Origin: Deinococcales bacterium
GTDB taxonomy: Bacteria > Deinococcota > Deinococci > Deinococcales > Deinococcaceae
DNA: 5,885 nucleotides
NCBI GenBank assembly: GCA_025359705.1
Contig: JANYFS010000148.1
Location: 1-5,885, forward strand
Direction: 5' to 3'
Numbering within the stretch: the stretch's first letter is position 1; each line of letters opens with the position of its first letter. Made by a program: the position numbers and the translations under genes. Positions 1-5,530 of the stretch are shown here, one piece after another. The notes below the pieces were generated by a model. That model did no database searches and was not told where the DNA came from. It worked only from the letters and a program-made list of their open reading frames with translations.

Positions 1-305
1 TGTTGCCAAAAAGCCAGTGGAACCCCCGTGGCAGGCATCCTCGAGGCACTGACATAGTACAAATCGGGGCCACGCAAAGTATCGGGGTTGCGCCTCAGCA
101 AAAATCCTGACTCGGTACCGACTCGCCCACCCGCTTGTTTAGCCCAAATTCTAAGTAAAGTTGCCAAGTTTACTGCAATAACACCATGTTCTCCACCTGG
201 TGGCATTTTTTCTTGAATCCTCCCGTCCACCAGCTCGAGTGGTCGATTTTGATACTGCTGCCAGAACTCCTCCACCGTTAAAAGTTGCTCGAGGGTTGCC
301 GTCAT
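1..305 (-). CDS. Uma2-family (DUF820) restriction-endonuclease-like protein, 3' end missing
   Basis: Partial gene; the first 101 codons are present and the rest lies beyond the left edge. The ATG at 305 is the only reasonable start, because a TAA stands in frame two codons upstream. No clear Shine-Dalgarno sequence precedes it. Visible Uma2 marks, in order, are the N-terminal 'LTVEEFWQ' segment (residues 9-16), the ELVDG motif (24-28), a conserved His at 40, Glu65 in a 'TESGF' strand, and Pro-Asp at 80-81. In this PD-(D/E)XK-fold family the Asp after Pro is an active-site residue; the remaining catalytic Glu and Lys would lie outside the window. Uma2 proteins are common, often multicopy, and mostly of unknown cellular role; a nuclease activity is inferred from fold. 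CTCGAG occurs three times in this fragment. Family call is fairly sure, function is not. Confidence 0.85.
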   Translation of the reverse strand, partial: MTATLEQLLTVEEFWQQYQNRPLELVDGRIQEKMPPGGEHGVIAVNLATLLRIWAKQAGGRVGTESGFLLRRNPDTLRGPDLYYVSASRMPATGVPLAFWQ

Positions 306-340
306 AGCTTAAGAATAACGGCTTTGGACATTTCATAAAT

Positions 341-380
341 GAAGAAGCAAAAAACAGCCCCCTCGAGCGTGTAGGGGGCT
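341..380 (-). terminator. Rho-independent terminator of the secreted protein gene
   Basis: A perfect 8-bp stem, AGCCCCCT (356-363) with AGGGGGCT (373-380), encloses a 9-base loop. Read on the minus strand it is followed directly by GTTTTTTGC, a good U-tract. It begins 28 bases after the stop codon at 408, so it ends the secreted-protein transcript and separates it from the Uma2 gene. One CTCGAG copy (362-367) straddles the stem and loop. The plus-strand side lacks a comparable T-run, so the element looks one-directional. Confidence 0.85.
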
Positions 381-407
381 ATTTGCTATTCAAAAACACT
401 CAAAAAT

Positions 408-2936
408 TTACTTATCTTCCCAAATCACATCAGGATCTGTGACCACTTCATTGGGGGCTAAATCGGTGAACAGCGGGTAAACAATCACATATTTACCAAC
501 AGCCAAACGGCCCAAGGTCAGGGTGTTGCCCTCCACCTTGACGGGGGTTCCGGTGCGGGTGGCGGCTTGGGTAGAGATGCAGTTGTTGTCTTCGTTGGGA
601 GCGGTCAGGATACTGGCGGGGCCGCGCACGGCGGGGGTGGTTCCGCCAATGGGCAGGGGGTCGGACAGGCGCAGGCTCTCGAGGGGGCGATCTACCGTAA
701 TTAGCAAATTCACGGTGTAGCCACTGCTCGAGCGCTCAAGTTTTTTGGTCAACCTAAAGTCCGCGCCTTGGCCTTGGCTGATTTTGGAAAGGCTCAGAGT
801 GGTGGGCGGGGACACTTTAATTTCGCCACTGGTGGACAAGGCAAATGGCTCGAGGGTTGTAGCAATTTGCCCCGCTTCACAGACTTTTGCCGAAACCTCG
901 AGGCTGCGACCCTTGCCCCCAAACACACTGCCCGACAACTCGAGGGGGTCTGAAGTGGTGATGCCTTTGGGCAGATTCAGTTTCAGGTTCATTGGGACGG
1001 CGTAAGGGAAGGCAGTGTTGGCGGTGGCAATCAGGTTGACAGGGCCACAATAATCCGCCACATCGGGGGTGATCAGCAGTTTCAGGTTGCCCACCACACG
1101 GTACTCGAGGGTGACTTTGGTGGTTTTGCCCAGCACCACTTTGCCCGTGGCAGGGTCCACGCTCGAGTCGGGCAGTGGGGTGGGGGTCACGCTGTAATCC
1201 CCAGGTTGCACCGACAGGCTGACGGGGGACTTGTAGGTTTTACCCTCCACCGTTACAGGAATATCGCGCAGTGTCACCCGCTCTTTGCCGATGATCGCCA
1301 CGGTATCCACCTCAAGGTTGCCCCGTGGGGGTTTCACTTCTACGCTATCTTTGGCAGTGAGGCCGTATGGGGTCAGGCTCGAGGTGACTGGCCCCGACTC
1401 GCAGGCGGTGGCCTGAGCATTCAGGGTAACGGGTTTGTTTGCCGAAATCTCGGCTTGAGTCTCGAGCGGATCACTGCTGGTGATGCCTTTGGGCAAATTC
1501 ACTTTCAGATTGACCGAAATGGGATAGGGGAAATTGGTGCTAGCCGTGCTAATAATGTTGGTGAGGCCGCAGTAATCGGTCTGGTTGGGCGAGACCTCCA
1601 AAGTCAGTTTGGGTTTGACGCGGTACTCCAGCACAACCCGCCCTGTGCCACCTAGCGGCACGGTTCCCGATTTGGCTTCCACAGTGGCATCGGGCAATTC
1701 GCTGGGGGTGACATTATAACTACCTGGCTCGAGGGGTACATTGGCGGGCGATTTGAAGGTTTTACCCGCAAAAGTCACAGGAATATCGCGCAGTGGCACA
1801 CGGTTTTCCCCCACAATCACCACGGTTTCCACGACCAAATTACCCAAATTGGGGCGGGCTACAAAGCGCACTTTGCCCCCGCAATCGCTGGCCTTGACTT
1901 GGGTACTGGATAAGGTTTGTCCCGTTCCAGACAGCACCGTACCGCTGATCGGCAGGTAGCCTTTGGGCAGTACAGGACTGATCAGGCAGTCTGGCCCACT
2001 CGAGAGCAAGGTATAGCTCGAGCCAGGAATGGGTTTGCCCTCGGGGTCAACCACTTCCACCAGCAAAGGGAGTTTAAGTTTGGCGGTACTGGGCGGCACA
2101 AACGGCGGCAAGCCCGCCCACACGGGGTCGCCTTCGCTGGTCAATTTGAAGGTGATCGCGTTGGAATATTGGTTGGTGGTCTTCAGAATCCGCACCAAAA
2201 TGCTCCACTCACCAATCAATTCTTTGGTGATGTCGAAGGTGCTGACCAAAGATTTACCGTTTTCCGAGGCCACCAGTTTGCGCTTTTGCCCGTCGGGTGT
2301 GACCGCATACACCTCGAGTTCTTTATCACCATCGGCATCAAAGTTGAGCAAGTCGAACTTTTTACCCAAACGCTCTTCACCAATTCGCAACTTGGCAGCC
2401 AGCATATCGCCGTCCCCTCGAGCGTTGACCGTAAAAAAGCTGCTCTCGAGGGTGAAGGGCGCGGCAACCCGCAAGGCATAGGCATTTTTACCGTAACCAC
2501 TGGACTGTACCCGCAGTTTGTAGCTGCCAGCGGGCAAACCCGCAGGCCACAGGCTCTCGAGGGTGTGCGCGGTGGTGCTGCCATAGCTGCGCTCAAAAAC
2601 GGTGTCCCCTTTGGGATTTTGCAAAGTAAATGTAGTGATAAAAGGATCTTGGCGACCATACAATTCATCGCCGTAATAGCTGACGGTAGCCCGACCATTG
2701 GCATAGTCGTTCAGGTTCATGCCTGGGCTATACACCTCGAGGTTGAGCGGCTGCCCTGCGTTGGCCTCGCTGACCACAATGCGGTATTGCTCGGCATCTT
2801 GAATCCAGCCCGTAGTTTTACCAATGTTTGCCAGCGGCAAATTCCCACCCGTTTGGGCTTGCGCTATGGAACCTACACTCGAGGCCAAAACCAAACTCAA
2901 TCCCAATCCCATCATTCCCATTTTTGCTCGAGTCAC
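408..2936 (-). CDS. Secreted repeat protein, surface/DUF11-like, 842 aa
   Basis: Predicted exported protein of unknown function. The N-terminus has two basic residues (Arg3, Lys5), a hydrophobic core (about 8-24) and an AQA cleavage site after residue 27, a typical Sec signal peptide. After it come a beta-rich N-terminal region resembling Deinococcus surface proteins (about 30-290), a linker with a 'VEVVDPEGKPIPG' segment, a degenerate repeat (about 318-365), two tandem 174-residue repeats (366-539 and 540-713), and a C-terminal DUF11-like domain (about 714-842) with 'YTVNLLITVDRPL'. There is no LPXTG signal or C-terminal membrane anchor, so it is released or held by unknown contacts. The GTG at 2936 is chosen because AAGGAAGG lies six bases before it; an in-frame ATG at 2957 adds seven residues but has no ribosome site. 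Neighbouring terminators suggest a single-gene transcript. Nineteen CTCGAG copies lie inside. The fold assignments are by eye. Confidence 0.85.
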   Translation of the reverse strand: MTRAKMGMMGLGLSLVLASSVGSIAQAQTGGNLPLANIGKTTGWIQDAEQYRIVVSEANAGQPLNLEVYSPGMNLNDYANGRATVSYYGDELYGRQDPFITTFTLQNPKGDTVFERSYGSTTAHTLESLWPAGLPAGSYKLRVQSSGYGKNAYALRVAAPFTLESSFFTVNARGDGDMLAAKLRIGEERLGKKFDLLNFDADGDKELEVYAVTPDGQKRKLVASENGKSLVSTFDITKELIGEWSILVRILKTTNQYSNAITFKLTSEGDPVWAGLPPFVPPSTAKLKLPLLVEVVDPEGKPIPGSSYTLLSSGPDCLISPVLPKGYLPISGTVLSGTGQTLSSTQVKASDCGGKVRFVARPNLGNLVVETVVIVGENRVPLRDIPVTFAGKTFKSPANVPLEPGSYNVTPSELPDATVEAKSGTVPLGGTGRVVLEYRVKPKLTLEVSPNQTDYCGLTNIISTASTNFPYPISVNLKVNLPKGITSSDPLETQAEISANKPVTLNAQATACESGPVTSSLTPYGLTAKDSVEVKPPRGNLEVDTVAIIGKERVTLRDIPVTVEGKTYKSPVSLSVQPGDYSVTPTPLPDSSVDPATGKVVLGKTTKVTLEYRVVGNLKLLITPDVADYCGPVNLIATANTAFPYAVPMNLKLNLPKGITTSDPLELSGSVFGGKGRSLEVSAKVCEAGQIATTLEPFALSTSGEIKVSPPTTLSLSKISQGQGADFRLTKKLERSSSGYTVNLLITVDRPLESLRLSDPLPIGGTTPAVRGPASILTAPNEDNNCISTQAATRTGTPVKVEGNTLTLGRLAVGKYVIVYPLFTDLAPNEVVTDPDVIWEDK
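798..1319 (-). repeat. Second 174-aa repeat unit (522 bp) of the secreted protein
   Basis: Encodes residues 540-713. It aligns without gaps to the preceding unit (1320-1841), with 85 of 174 residues identical by my count. Shared landmarks are LRDIPVT, LEYRV, DYCG, NLPKGI and SDPLE. It carries one Cys at unit position 91 and one at 147, as the first unit does. Confidence 0.85.
1320..1841 (-). repeat. First 174-aa repeat unit (522 bp) of the secreted protein
   Basis: Encodes residues 366-539 and abuts the second unit exactly. Each unit seems to have two parts: an N-terminal beta module (about 1-76, ending LEYRV) and a C-terminal module with the Cys pair (about 77-174). The paired Cys residues at identical unit positions could form a disulfide outside the cell; that is inference. 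A worn copy of the second part, with LPKG and a Cys on each side, precedes it at about residues 318-365. Confidence 0.85.
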
Positions 2937-2942
2937 CAGACA

Positions 2943-2950
2943 CCTTCCTT
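2943..2950 (-). promoter_or_regulatory. Ribosome binding site that decides the GTG start of the secreted protein
   Basis: On the minus strand the sequence reads AAGGAAGG, then six bases (TGTCTG), then GTG at 2936. The spacing and the match to the 16S anti-Shine-Dalgarno are good. The alternative ATG at 2957 lies upstream of this site and has only ACGT-like sequence before it. Confidence 0.75.
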
Positions 2951-2991
2951 GACGCATACGTAATGCTGTTTTGACGTTTATTTAAAACGAA

Positions 2992-3034
2992 CTTGGCACA
3001 GCATACCCTAGCGTTTAGGGCTTGTGATGCCAAG
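2992..3034. repeat. 43-base symmetric imperfect inverted repeat upstream of the secreted protein
   Basis: The outer arms are CTTGGCA (2992-2998) and TGCCAAG (3028-3034), 7 bp, perfect. The inner arms are CCCTA (3006-3010) and TAGGG (3016-3020), 5 bp, around a 5-base centre. The 7-base stretches between them are equal in length on both sides and pair at three central positions (3001-3003 with 3023-3025, one a G-T pair). It lies about 56 bases before the GTG start and just upstream of an A/T-rich stretch. It could be an operator, a structured leader, or a backup terminator for the gene on its right; the last is weak because the following T-run is broken. Confidence 0.6.
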
Positions 3035-3111
3035 AAATCTGCCAAAATGAGAGCAACCCACTCGAGCCTTAATCTAAAACCCACAGGCGAAGCAAAGGTG
3101 GGATTTCCCAA

Positions 3112-3142
3112 CACAAAAGCAGGACGAGCGCTCAGCCCGTCC
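3112..3142 (-). terminator. Rho-independent terminator of the 144-aa unknown gene
   Basis: On the minus strand an 8-bp stem, GGACGGGC with GCTCGTCC (plus positions 3135-3142 and 3122-3129, one G-U pair), closes a 5-base loop and is followed by TGCTTTTGTG. It begins 26 bases after the stop codon at 3169. A second weak hairpin follows (CCCAC/GTGGG, 3080-3084 and 3098-3102) with a TTTT after it, which may act as a backup. Confidence 0.7.
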
Positions 3143-3168
3143 CTATGAAAGATTGGTTTTGTTGAGGA

Positions 3169-3603
3169 TCAGTCGAACTCTAAACCCTCGAGTACCCGAT
3201 TCACTGCGGCAAAGCGCAACCTTGCACTGTCCAATTGGTCGCTGATTTGGCCCAATTCCCGCTCGAGCAGACAGGTAGCACCACTTTCCTCGAGCGGTTC
3301 CATCAGTGGCTGCACGGTGGTTTCTTGGTAGGTGATTCTGGCCTCGAGCTGAATAGATAATTGGTGCAAGGTTTTGCCATTTTCGCCCGAACGCCACAGC
3401 ACATCCGAGTTGTGCGAATACCCCAAATCGTCGGTTTGGCGCTGCCAAGACTGCTCGAGGGCTTCCCCGCATTCGTCTACACTCCAGCTTCTGCCCCGCT
3501 CGAGGGAATGGTTTTCGCCGTGCCATTCTTGCCCACCTGCAAAAATAAGTTCGTTGGTTTGGGGTTGGGTGTGTTGCAAAAGATGGTCGATGATTCCGTT
3601 CAT
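3169..3603 (-). CDS. Hypothetical protein, 144 aa, divergent from the ArsR-type regulator
   Basis: I do not recognise a family. The start ATG at 3603 is supported by AAGGGG six bases before it and by a TATAAC -10 box upstream; an upstream extension to 3654 would run through that promoter. The protein has no signal peptide or membrane segment, so it is probably cytoplasmic. Residues 16-75 are polar, with four Trp (28, 40, 53, 70). Residues 76-141 look mainly helical, with spaced Leu/Ile that could form a coiled coil or helical hairpin. Two Cys occur (45, 111). The C-terminus is acidic (GLEFD). Six CTCGAG copies lie in its 435 bases and fix several Leu-Glu pairs. Being divergent from a regulator, it may be that regulator's target; this is inference from position alone. 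Confidence 0.75.
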   Translation of the reverse strand: MNGIIDHLLQHTQPQTNELIFAGGQEWHGENHSLERGRSWSVDECGEALEQSWQRQTDDLGYSHNSDVLWRSGENGKTLHQLSIQLEARITYQETTVQPLMEPLEESGATCLLERELGQISDQLDSARLRFAAVNRVLEGLEFD

Positions 3604-3609
3604 GGCAAT

Positions 3610-3615
3610 CCCCTT
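3610..3615 (-). promoter_or_regulatory. Ribosome binding site of the 144-aa unknown gene
   Basis: AAGGGG on the minus strand, six bases (ATTGCC) before the ATG at 3603. It favours this start over the longer open frame that begins at 3654. Confidence 0.7.
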
Positions 3616-3619
3616 CGCT

Positions 3620-3632
3620 CGAGTTATACTCG
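3620..3632. promoter_or_regulatory. Palindrome over the -10 box of the unknown gene, candidate operator
   Basis: CGAGTTATACTCG is a perfect 5-bp inverted repeat around TAT. Half of its left arm belongs to a CTCGAG copy at 3618. On the minus strand it contains the TATAAC -10 box. A second, overlapping dyad runs 3628-3650: ACTC-AAAC (with one bulged G) faces GTTT-GAGT across ATATTC. A protein bound here would block the minus-strand promoter. Confidence 0.5.
3623..3628 (-). promoter_or_regulatory. -10 box (TATAAC) of the unknown gene
   Basis: TATAAC matches TATAAT at five of six positions. Transcription would begin near 3616 and give a leader of about 13 bases that just includes the AAGGGG site. 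No good TTGACA-like -35 lies 16-18 bases upstream; the region there is the 3628-3650 dyad instead. Confidence 0.5.
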
Positions 3633-3711
3633 AAACATATTCGTTTGAGTACATAATACTACGCTCGAGTTCGGATCACAAGCCTTGGTTTGGGAGGTAT
3701 CAAAAATTCAA

Positions 3712-3737
3712 AAATCGTGTGTCGCAAATCGTGTGTC
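3712..3737. repeat. Perfect 12-base direct repeat (period 14), candidate operator of the regulator
   Basis: AAATCGTGTGTC occurs at 3712-3723 and again at 3726-3737, separated by GC. The pair ends nine bases before the candidate -10 box at 3747, so it covers the place where a -35 box should be. Two copies on nearly the same face of the helix suit a dimeric or tandem-bound regulator, most simply the divergent winged-helix protein itself. Confidence 0.6.
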
Positions 3738-3746
3738 AAAATGCTT

Positions 3747-3752
3747 TAAAAT
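3747..3752 (+). promoter_or_regulatory. -10 box (TAAAAT) of the regulator gene
   Basis: TAAAAT matches TATAAT at five of six positions. Transcription would start near 3759 and leave a leader of only about nine bases before the ATG at 3768. That fits the lack of a proper Shine-Dalgarno there. No -35 consensus is present at the right distance; the 12-base direct repeat occupies that space. Confidence 0.45.
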
Positions 3753-3767
3753 CAGGCTTGAGCGCCC

Positions 3768-4421
3768 ATGAATCAACCCACCAGCACCCCTACCCGCTCC
3801 CCTACCCAAAGTAGCCCTCGAGTCTTGGTCACAACCCATGCACAAGCCGAGGCATTGCTCGAGGAACCCAACCAGGACATCCTTGGGGCAATTATGGAAG
3901 GCCATTTCAGTGCAAGTGAGATCGCCAAAAATATTAAAAAGCCCCTCAAAACCGTGCTGTATCGGCTCGAGCGGCTGCTGTCGGTAGGTTTGGTGTTGCA
4001 AGAGGGCGAGCGCAAACGTTCGGGGCGGGCGGTGAAGCTGTACCAATTGTCCAGCGAGCAGGGCTGGGATATTCCCTTTTCATTGACCCCTGCCCACACC
4101 GCCCGCGAGTTGGTCAGTGGGCAACTCAGGCCGCGCATGAATCATTTTTTTGATGTGACGGGAGACCATCTGGCCCGAAGCGATTTGACCATTCGGATTA
4201 GCAAAGGTGAGCAAAACCAGATCACCATCAATATCAGCAGCCCCGAGCAACGGGGCAACAATGTGGGCAGTTTTTCCAGCCTGCGCCTTGATTCCGAAAA
4301 AGCCAAAGAAATTGCCCAAGAGCTACGGGAATTGCTTCAAAAATACCAAGCCCTCGAGGAAACGGGCAACCTCGAGGGCTACATGCTGGGCATCTTTTTT
4401 GCCCAAGATACCCAAACTTAA
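3768..4421 (+). CDS. ArsR-type winged helix-turn-helix transcriptional regulator, 217 aa
   Basis: Predicted DNA-binding regulator. Residues 1-18 are Ser/Thr/Pro-rich and probably disordered. A winged helix follows at about 37-94: 'ILGAIMEGHFSASEIA' forms the first helices, 'KPLKTVLYRLERLLSVGLV' the recognition helix and following helix, and 'GERKRSGRAVKLYQL' the basic wing. This order fits ArsR-type HTH proteins. Residues 105-217 are a separate C-terminal region with a beta stretch (139-156), a helix (175-200) and a final strand 'GYMLGIFFA'. I do not know its ligand; no metal-binding Cys cluster is present (the protein has no Cys), which argues against a classical metal sensor. The ATG at 3768 has no clear ribosome site and probably lies close to the transcription start. 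It is divergent from the unknown gene, and direct repeats at 3712-3737 suggest autoregulation. Its stop lies 10 bases from that of the convergent hydrolase gene. Confidence 0.85.
   Translation: MNQPTSTPTRSPTQSSPRVLVTTHAQAEALLEEPNQDILGAIMEGHFSASEIAKNIKKPLKTVLYRLERLLSVGLVLQEGERKRSGRAVKLYQLSSEQGWDIPFSLTPAHTARELVSGQLRPRMNHFFDVTGDHLARSDLTIRISKGEQNQITINISSPEQRGNNVGSFSSLRLDSEKAKEIAQELRELLQKYQALEETGNLEGYMLGIFFAQDTQT
4387..4405. other. Hairpin with a T-rich loop at the convergent gene end
   Basis: TGGGCA (4387-4392) pairs with TGCCCA (4400-4405) around TCTTTTT. It sits in the last codons of the regulator gene. No intergenic terminator fits in the 10-base gap between the two convergent genes, so any transcript ending there must use sequence inside the coding regions. 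Because the T-run is in the loop and not after the stem, this is not a standard intrinsic terminator. Confidence 0.3.
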
Positions 4422-4431
4422 CGCGGTTCTT

Positions 4432-5376
4432 CTAGCCCTGAATGGCCCGCTCGAGCGCATCCACAAAACCTTCAGGGTCGTCGATCCAAGGGTAGTGGGC
4501 CGCCTCGAGTTCGAGAATTTCCGCGCCTGCCAAATCAATGAGGGGGTCGGCTTGGTTGGGGTAGCTGGTCTGGTCATGCACCCCCGCAATCACCCAAATT
4601 GGGCGTTTGACCTCGAGCAGAAAGGGCAAATACTCGAATTCCCACAAGCCTTGGGCCACCAAACTGCCCTGCACCTCGGCCCCGCCCAGCAATTGCGATT
4701 CCACATCGGCAAACTCGAGGCGCATACGGCTTTGGTCATCTTGAAATTGCATTTGGTTGAGCAATTTGTAGGCACTGTACAGATCAAAAGCCTGTTCCAC
4801 TCGAGCGGTTCCCACCATCGGGAATTCGCCTTCGGGAGTTTTTTCCAGCACTTCGACTTTGGGATCTTTGAATACCTCTCCCGCAGCTTTGGCAGCGTGA
4901 TGCAGCATCTCGAGGGCCAATTCGGGCATTTGTAACCACGGGTTAATCACAATCACTTTTTCGGTACGGTGCGGAAAACGCCGCGCATACTCGAGGGCCA
5001 CCACCGCGCCAAAGCCATGCCCCAGCGGAATAATCCGCTCGAGCTTTAAAAATTCCCGCAGCGCCTCGAGGTCGTCAGTCAGGGTGTCGATGTTCAGATC
5101 TCCCTCGAGTGGGCTGCTGCGCCCCGAACCCCGCTGATCCAAATAGATCATGGGGTAGCGCTCGAGTTCTTCCCCAATGATGCTCCGAAACGAATAGCTG
5201 TTGTAGCCAGGGCCGCCGTGTAAATACACCAAAGTGGTTTTGCTATTTGGGTCGCTGCTGGGGCTATTTTTAGGGCCGACCTGCTCGAAGTACAACTCGG
5301 TGCCATTTAAAAATTCCACATGCTCGAGGTCTTGAAAATCTGCTGCCCTAAAATCATCCGTGTGCAAATCACTCAT
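4432..5376 (-). CDS. Alpha/beta-hydrolase, proline-iminopeptidase-related, nucleophile Ser replaced by Gly
   Basis: 314-residue cytoplasmic protein of the S33 peptidase-like alpha/beta-hydrolase group. Clear marks are HGGPG (53-57, oxyanion hole), DQRGSGRS (80-87) and the nucleophile-elbow position G119-H-G-F-G123, then a cap region (about 150-250), Asp268 in 'GVHDQTSYP' and His294 in 'AAHYPWID'. Iminopeptidases have GxSxG at the elbow; here the codon for the Ser position is GGC, Gly121, so a normal Ser-His-Asp triad is missing. From memory, a Thermus thermophilus proline-iminopeptidase-related protein shares the same 'HGFGAVVAL' elbow and the 'TSYP' Asp loop, so this looks like a conserved subfamily and not a recent mutation. 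Activity is therefore uncertain; it may be a non-peptidase or a binding protein. The ATG at 5376 is preferred to an in-frame TTG at 5385. It has no Shine-Dalgarno site and probably a short leader. Confidence 0.88.
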   Translation of the reverse strand: MSDLHTDDFRAADFQDLEHVEFLNGTELYFEQVGPKNSPSSDPNSKTTLVYLHGGPGYNSYSFRSIIGEELERYPMIYLDQRGSGRSSPLEGDLNIDTLTDDLEALREFLKLERIIPLGHGFGAVVALEYARRFPHRTEKVIVINPWLQMPELALEMLHHAAKAAGEVFKDPKVEVLEKTPEGEFPMVGTARVEQAFDLYSAYKLLNQMQFQDDQSRMRLEFADVESQLLGGAEVQGSLVAQGLWEFEYLPFLLEVKRPIWVIAGVHDQTSYPNQADPLIDLAGAEILELEAAHYPWIDDPEGFVDALERAIQG

Positions 5377-5393
5377 GGGATACAAGATAACGC

Positions 5394-5399
5394 ATTACA
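5394..5399 (-). promoter_or_regulatory. Possible -10 box (TGTAAT) of the hydrolase gene
   Basis: TGTAAT on the minus strand matches TATAAT at five of six positions and lies 17 bases before the ATG at 5376, giving a leader of about 11 bases. The -35 region is T-rich but has no good TTGACA match, so this is tentative. Confidence 0.3.
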
Positions 5400-5434
5400 A
5401 CAAAACAAAAGTTCCCAAATAACCTTCTGTTGTA

Positions 5435-5455
5435 GGGGTATTGCTTGCTACGCCC
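5435..5455. repeat. Imperfect short hairpin, possible remnant of a dispersed palindromic repeat
   Basis: GGGGTATTGC faces GCTACGCCC across TT, with small bulges: GGG/CCC, TA/TA and GC/GC pair. It lies in the gap between the hydrolase and the membrane protein. Its look (GTAGGGG...CGCCC) is reminiscent of small dispersed repeats seen in many bacteria, but one copy cannot prove this. Confidence 0.25.
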
Positions 5456-5477
5456 GCTGGGATGTCCGTCTGAAACA

Positions 5478-5510
5478 CCCTCGAGCCACGCAAAACATAC
5501 CACTCGAGGG
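5478..5510 (-). terminator. Inverted repeat made of two CTCGAG copies, possible terminator of the membrane protein gene
   Basis: CCCTCGAG (5478-5485) and CTCGAGGG (5503-5510) form a perfect 8-bp stem with a 17-base loop, 20 bases after the stop codon at 5531. On the minus strand it is followed by TGTTTCAG, a poor T-run, so terminator function is uncertain. Because CTCGAG is its own reverse complement, two nearby copies make a stem almost automatically. Confidence 0.4.
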
Positions 5511-5530
5511 CGCAGCAAAAATTCCAAACC

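Noticed and set aside
151..336. 61-codon minus-strand frame starting at an ATG upstream of the Uma2 start
   Set aside because: It overlaps the Uma2 gene in another frame and shows no family features, while the Uma2 frame has clear motifs.
1917..2963. Long open frame (348 codons) on the plus strand, antisense to the secreted protein
   Set aside because: It lies wholly across a gene with a signal peptide and repeats, has no plausible ribosome site, and its translation has no domain character. It is a by-product of codon bias in the real gene.
3604..3654. N-terminal extension of the 144-aa protein to 3654
   Set aside because: It would translate through the TATAAC box and the palindrome, and the ATG at 3603 has a good ribosome site.
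3734..3739. TTGACA, a perfect -35 box, on the minus strand
   Set aside because: No acceptable -10 lies 16-18 bases downstream (GATTTT or similar). It arises from the GTGTGTCAA of the direct repeat.
4207..4935. 242-codon plus-strand frame across the end of the regulator and the hydrolase
   Set aside because: It overlaps two well-supported genes and has no recognisable domain; it is a shadow frame.
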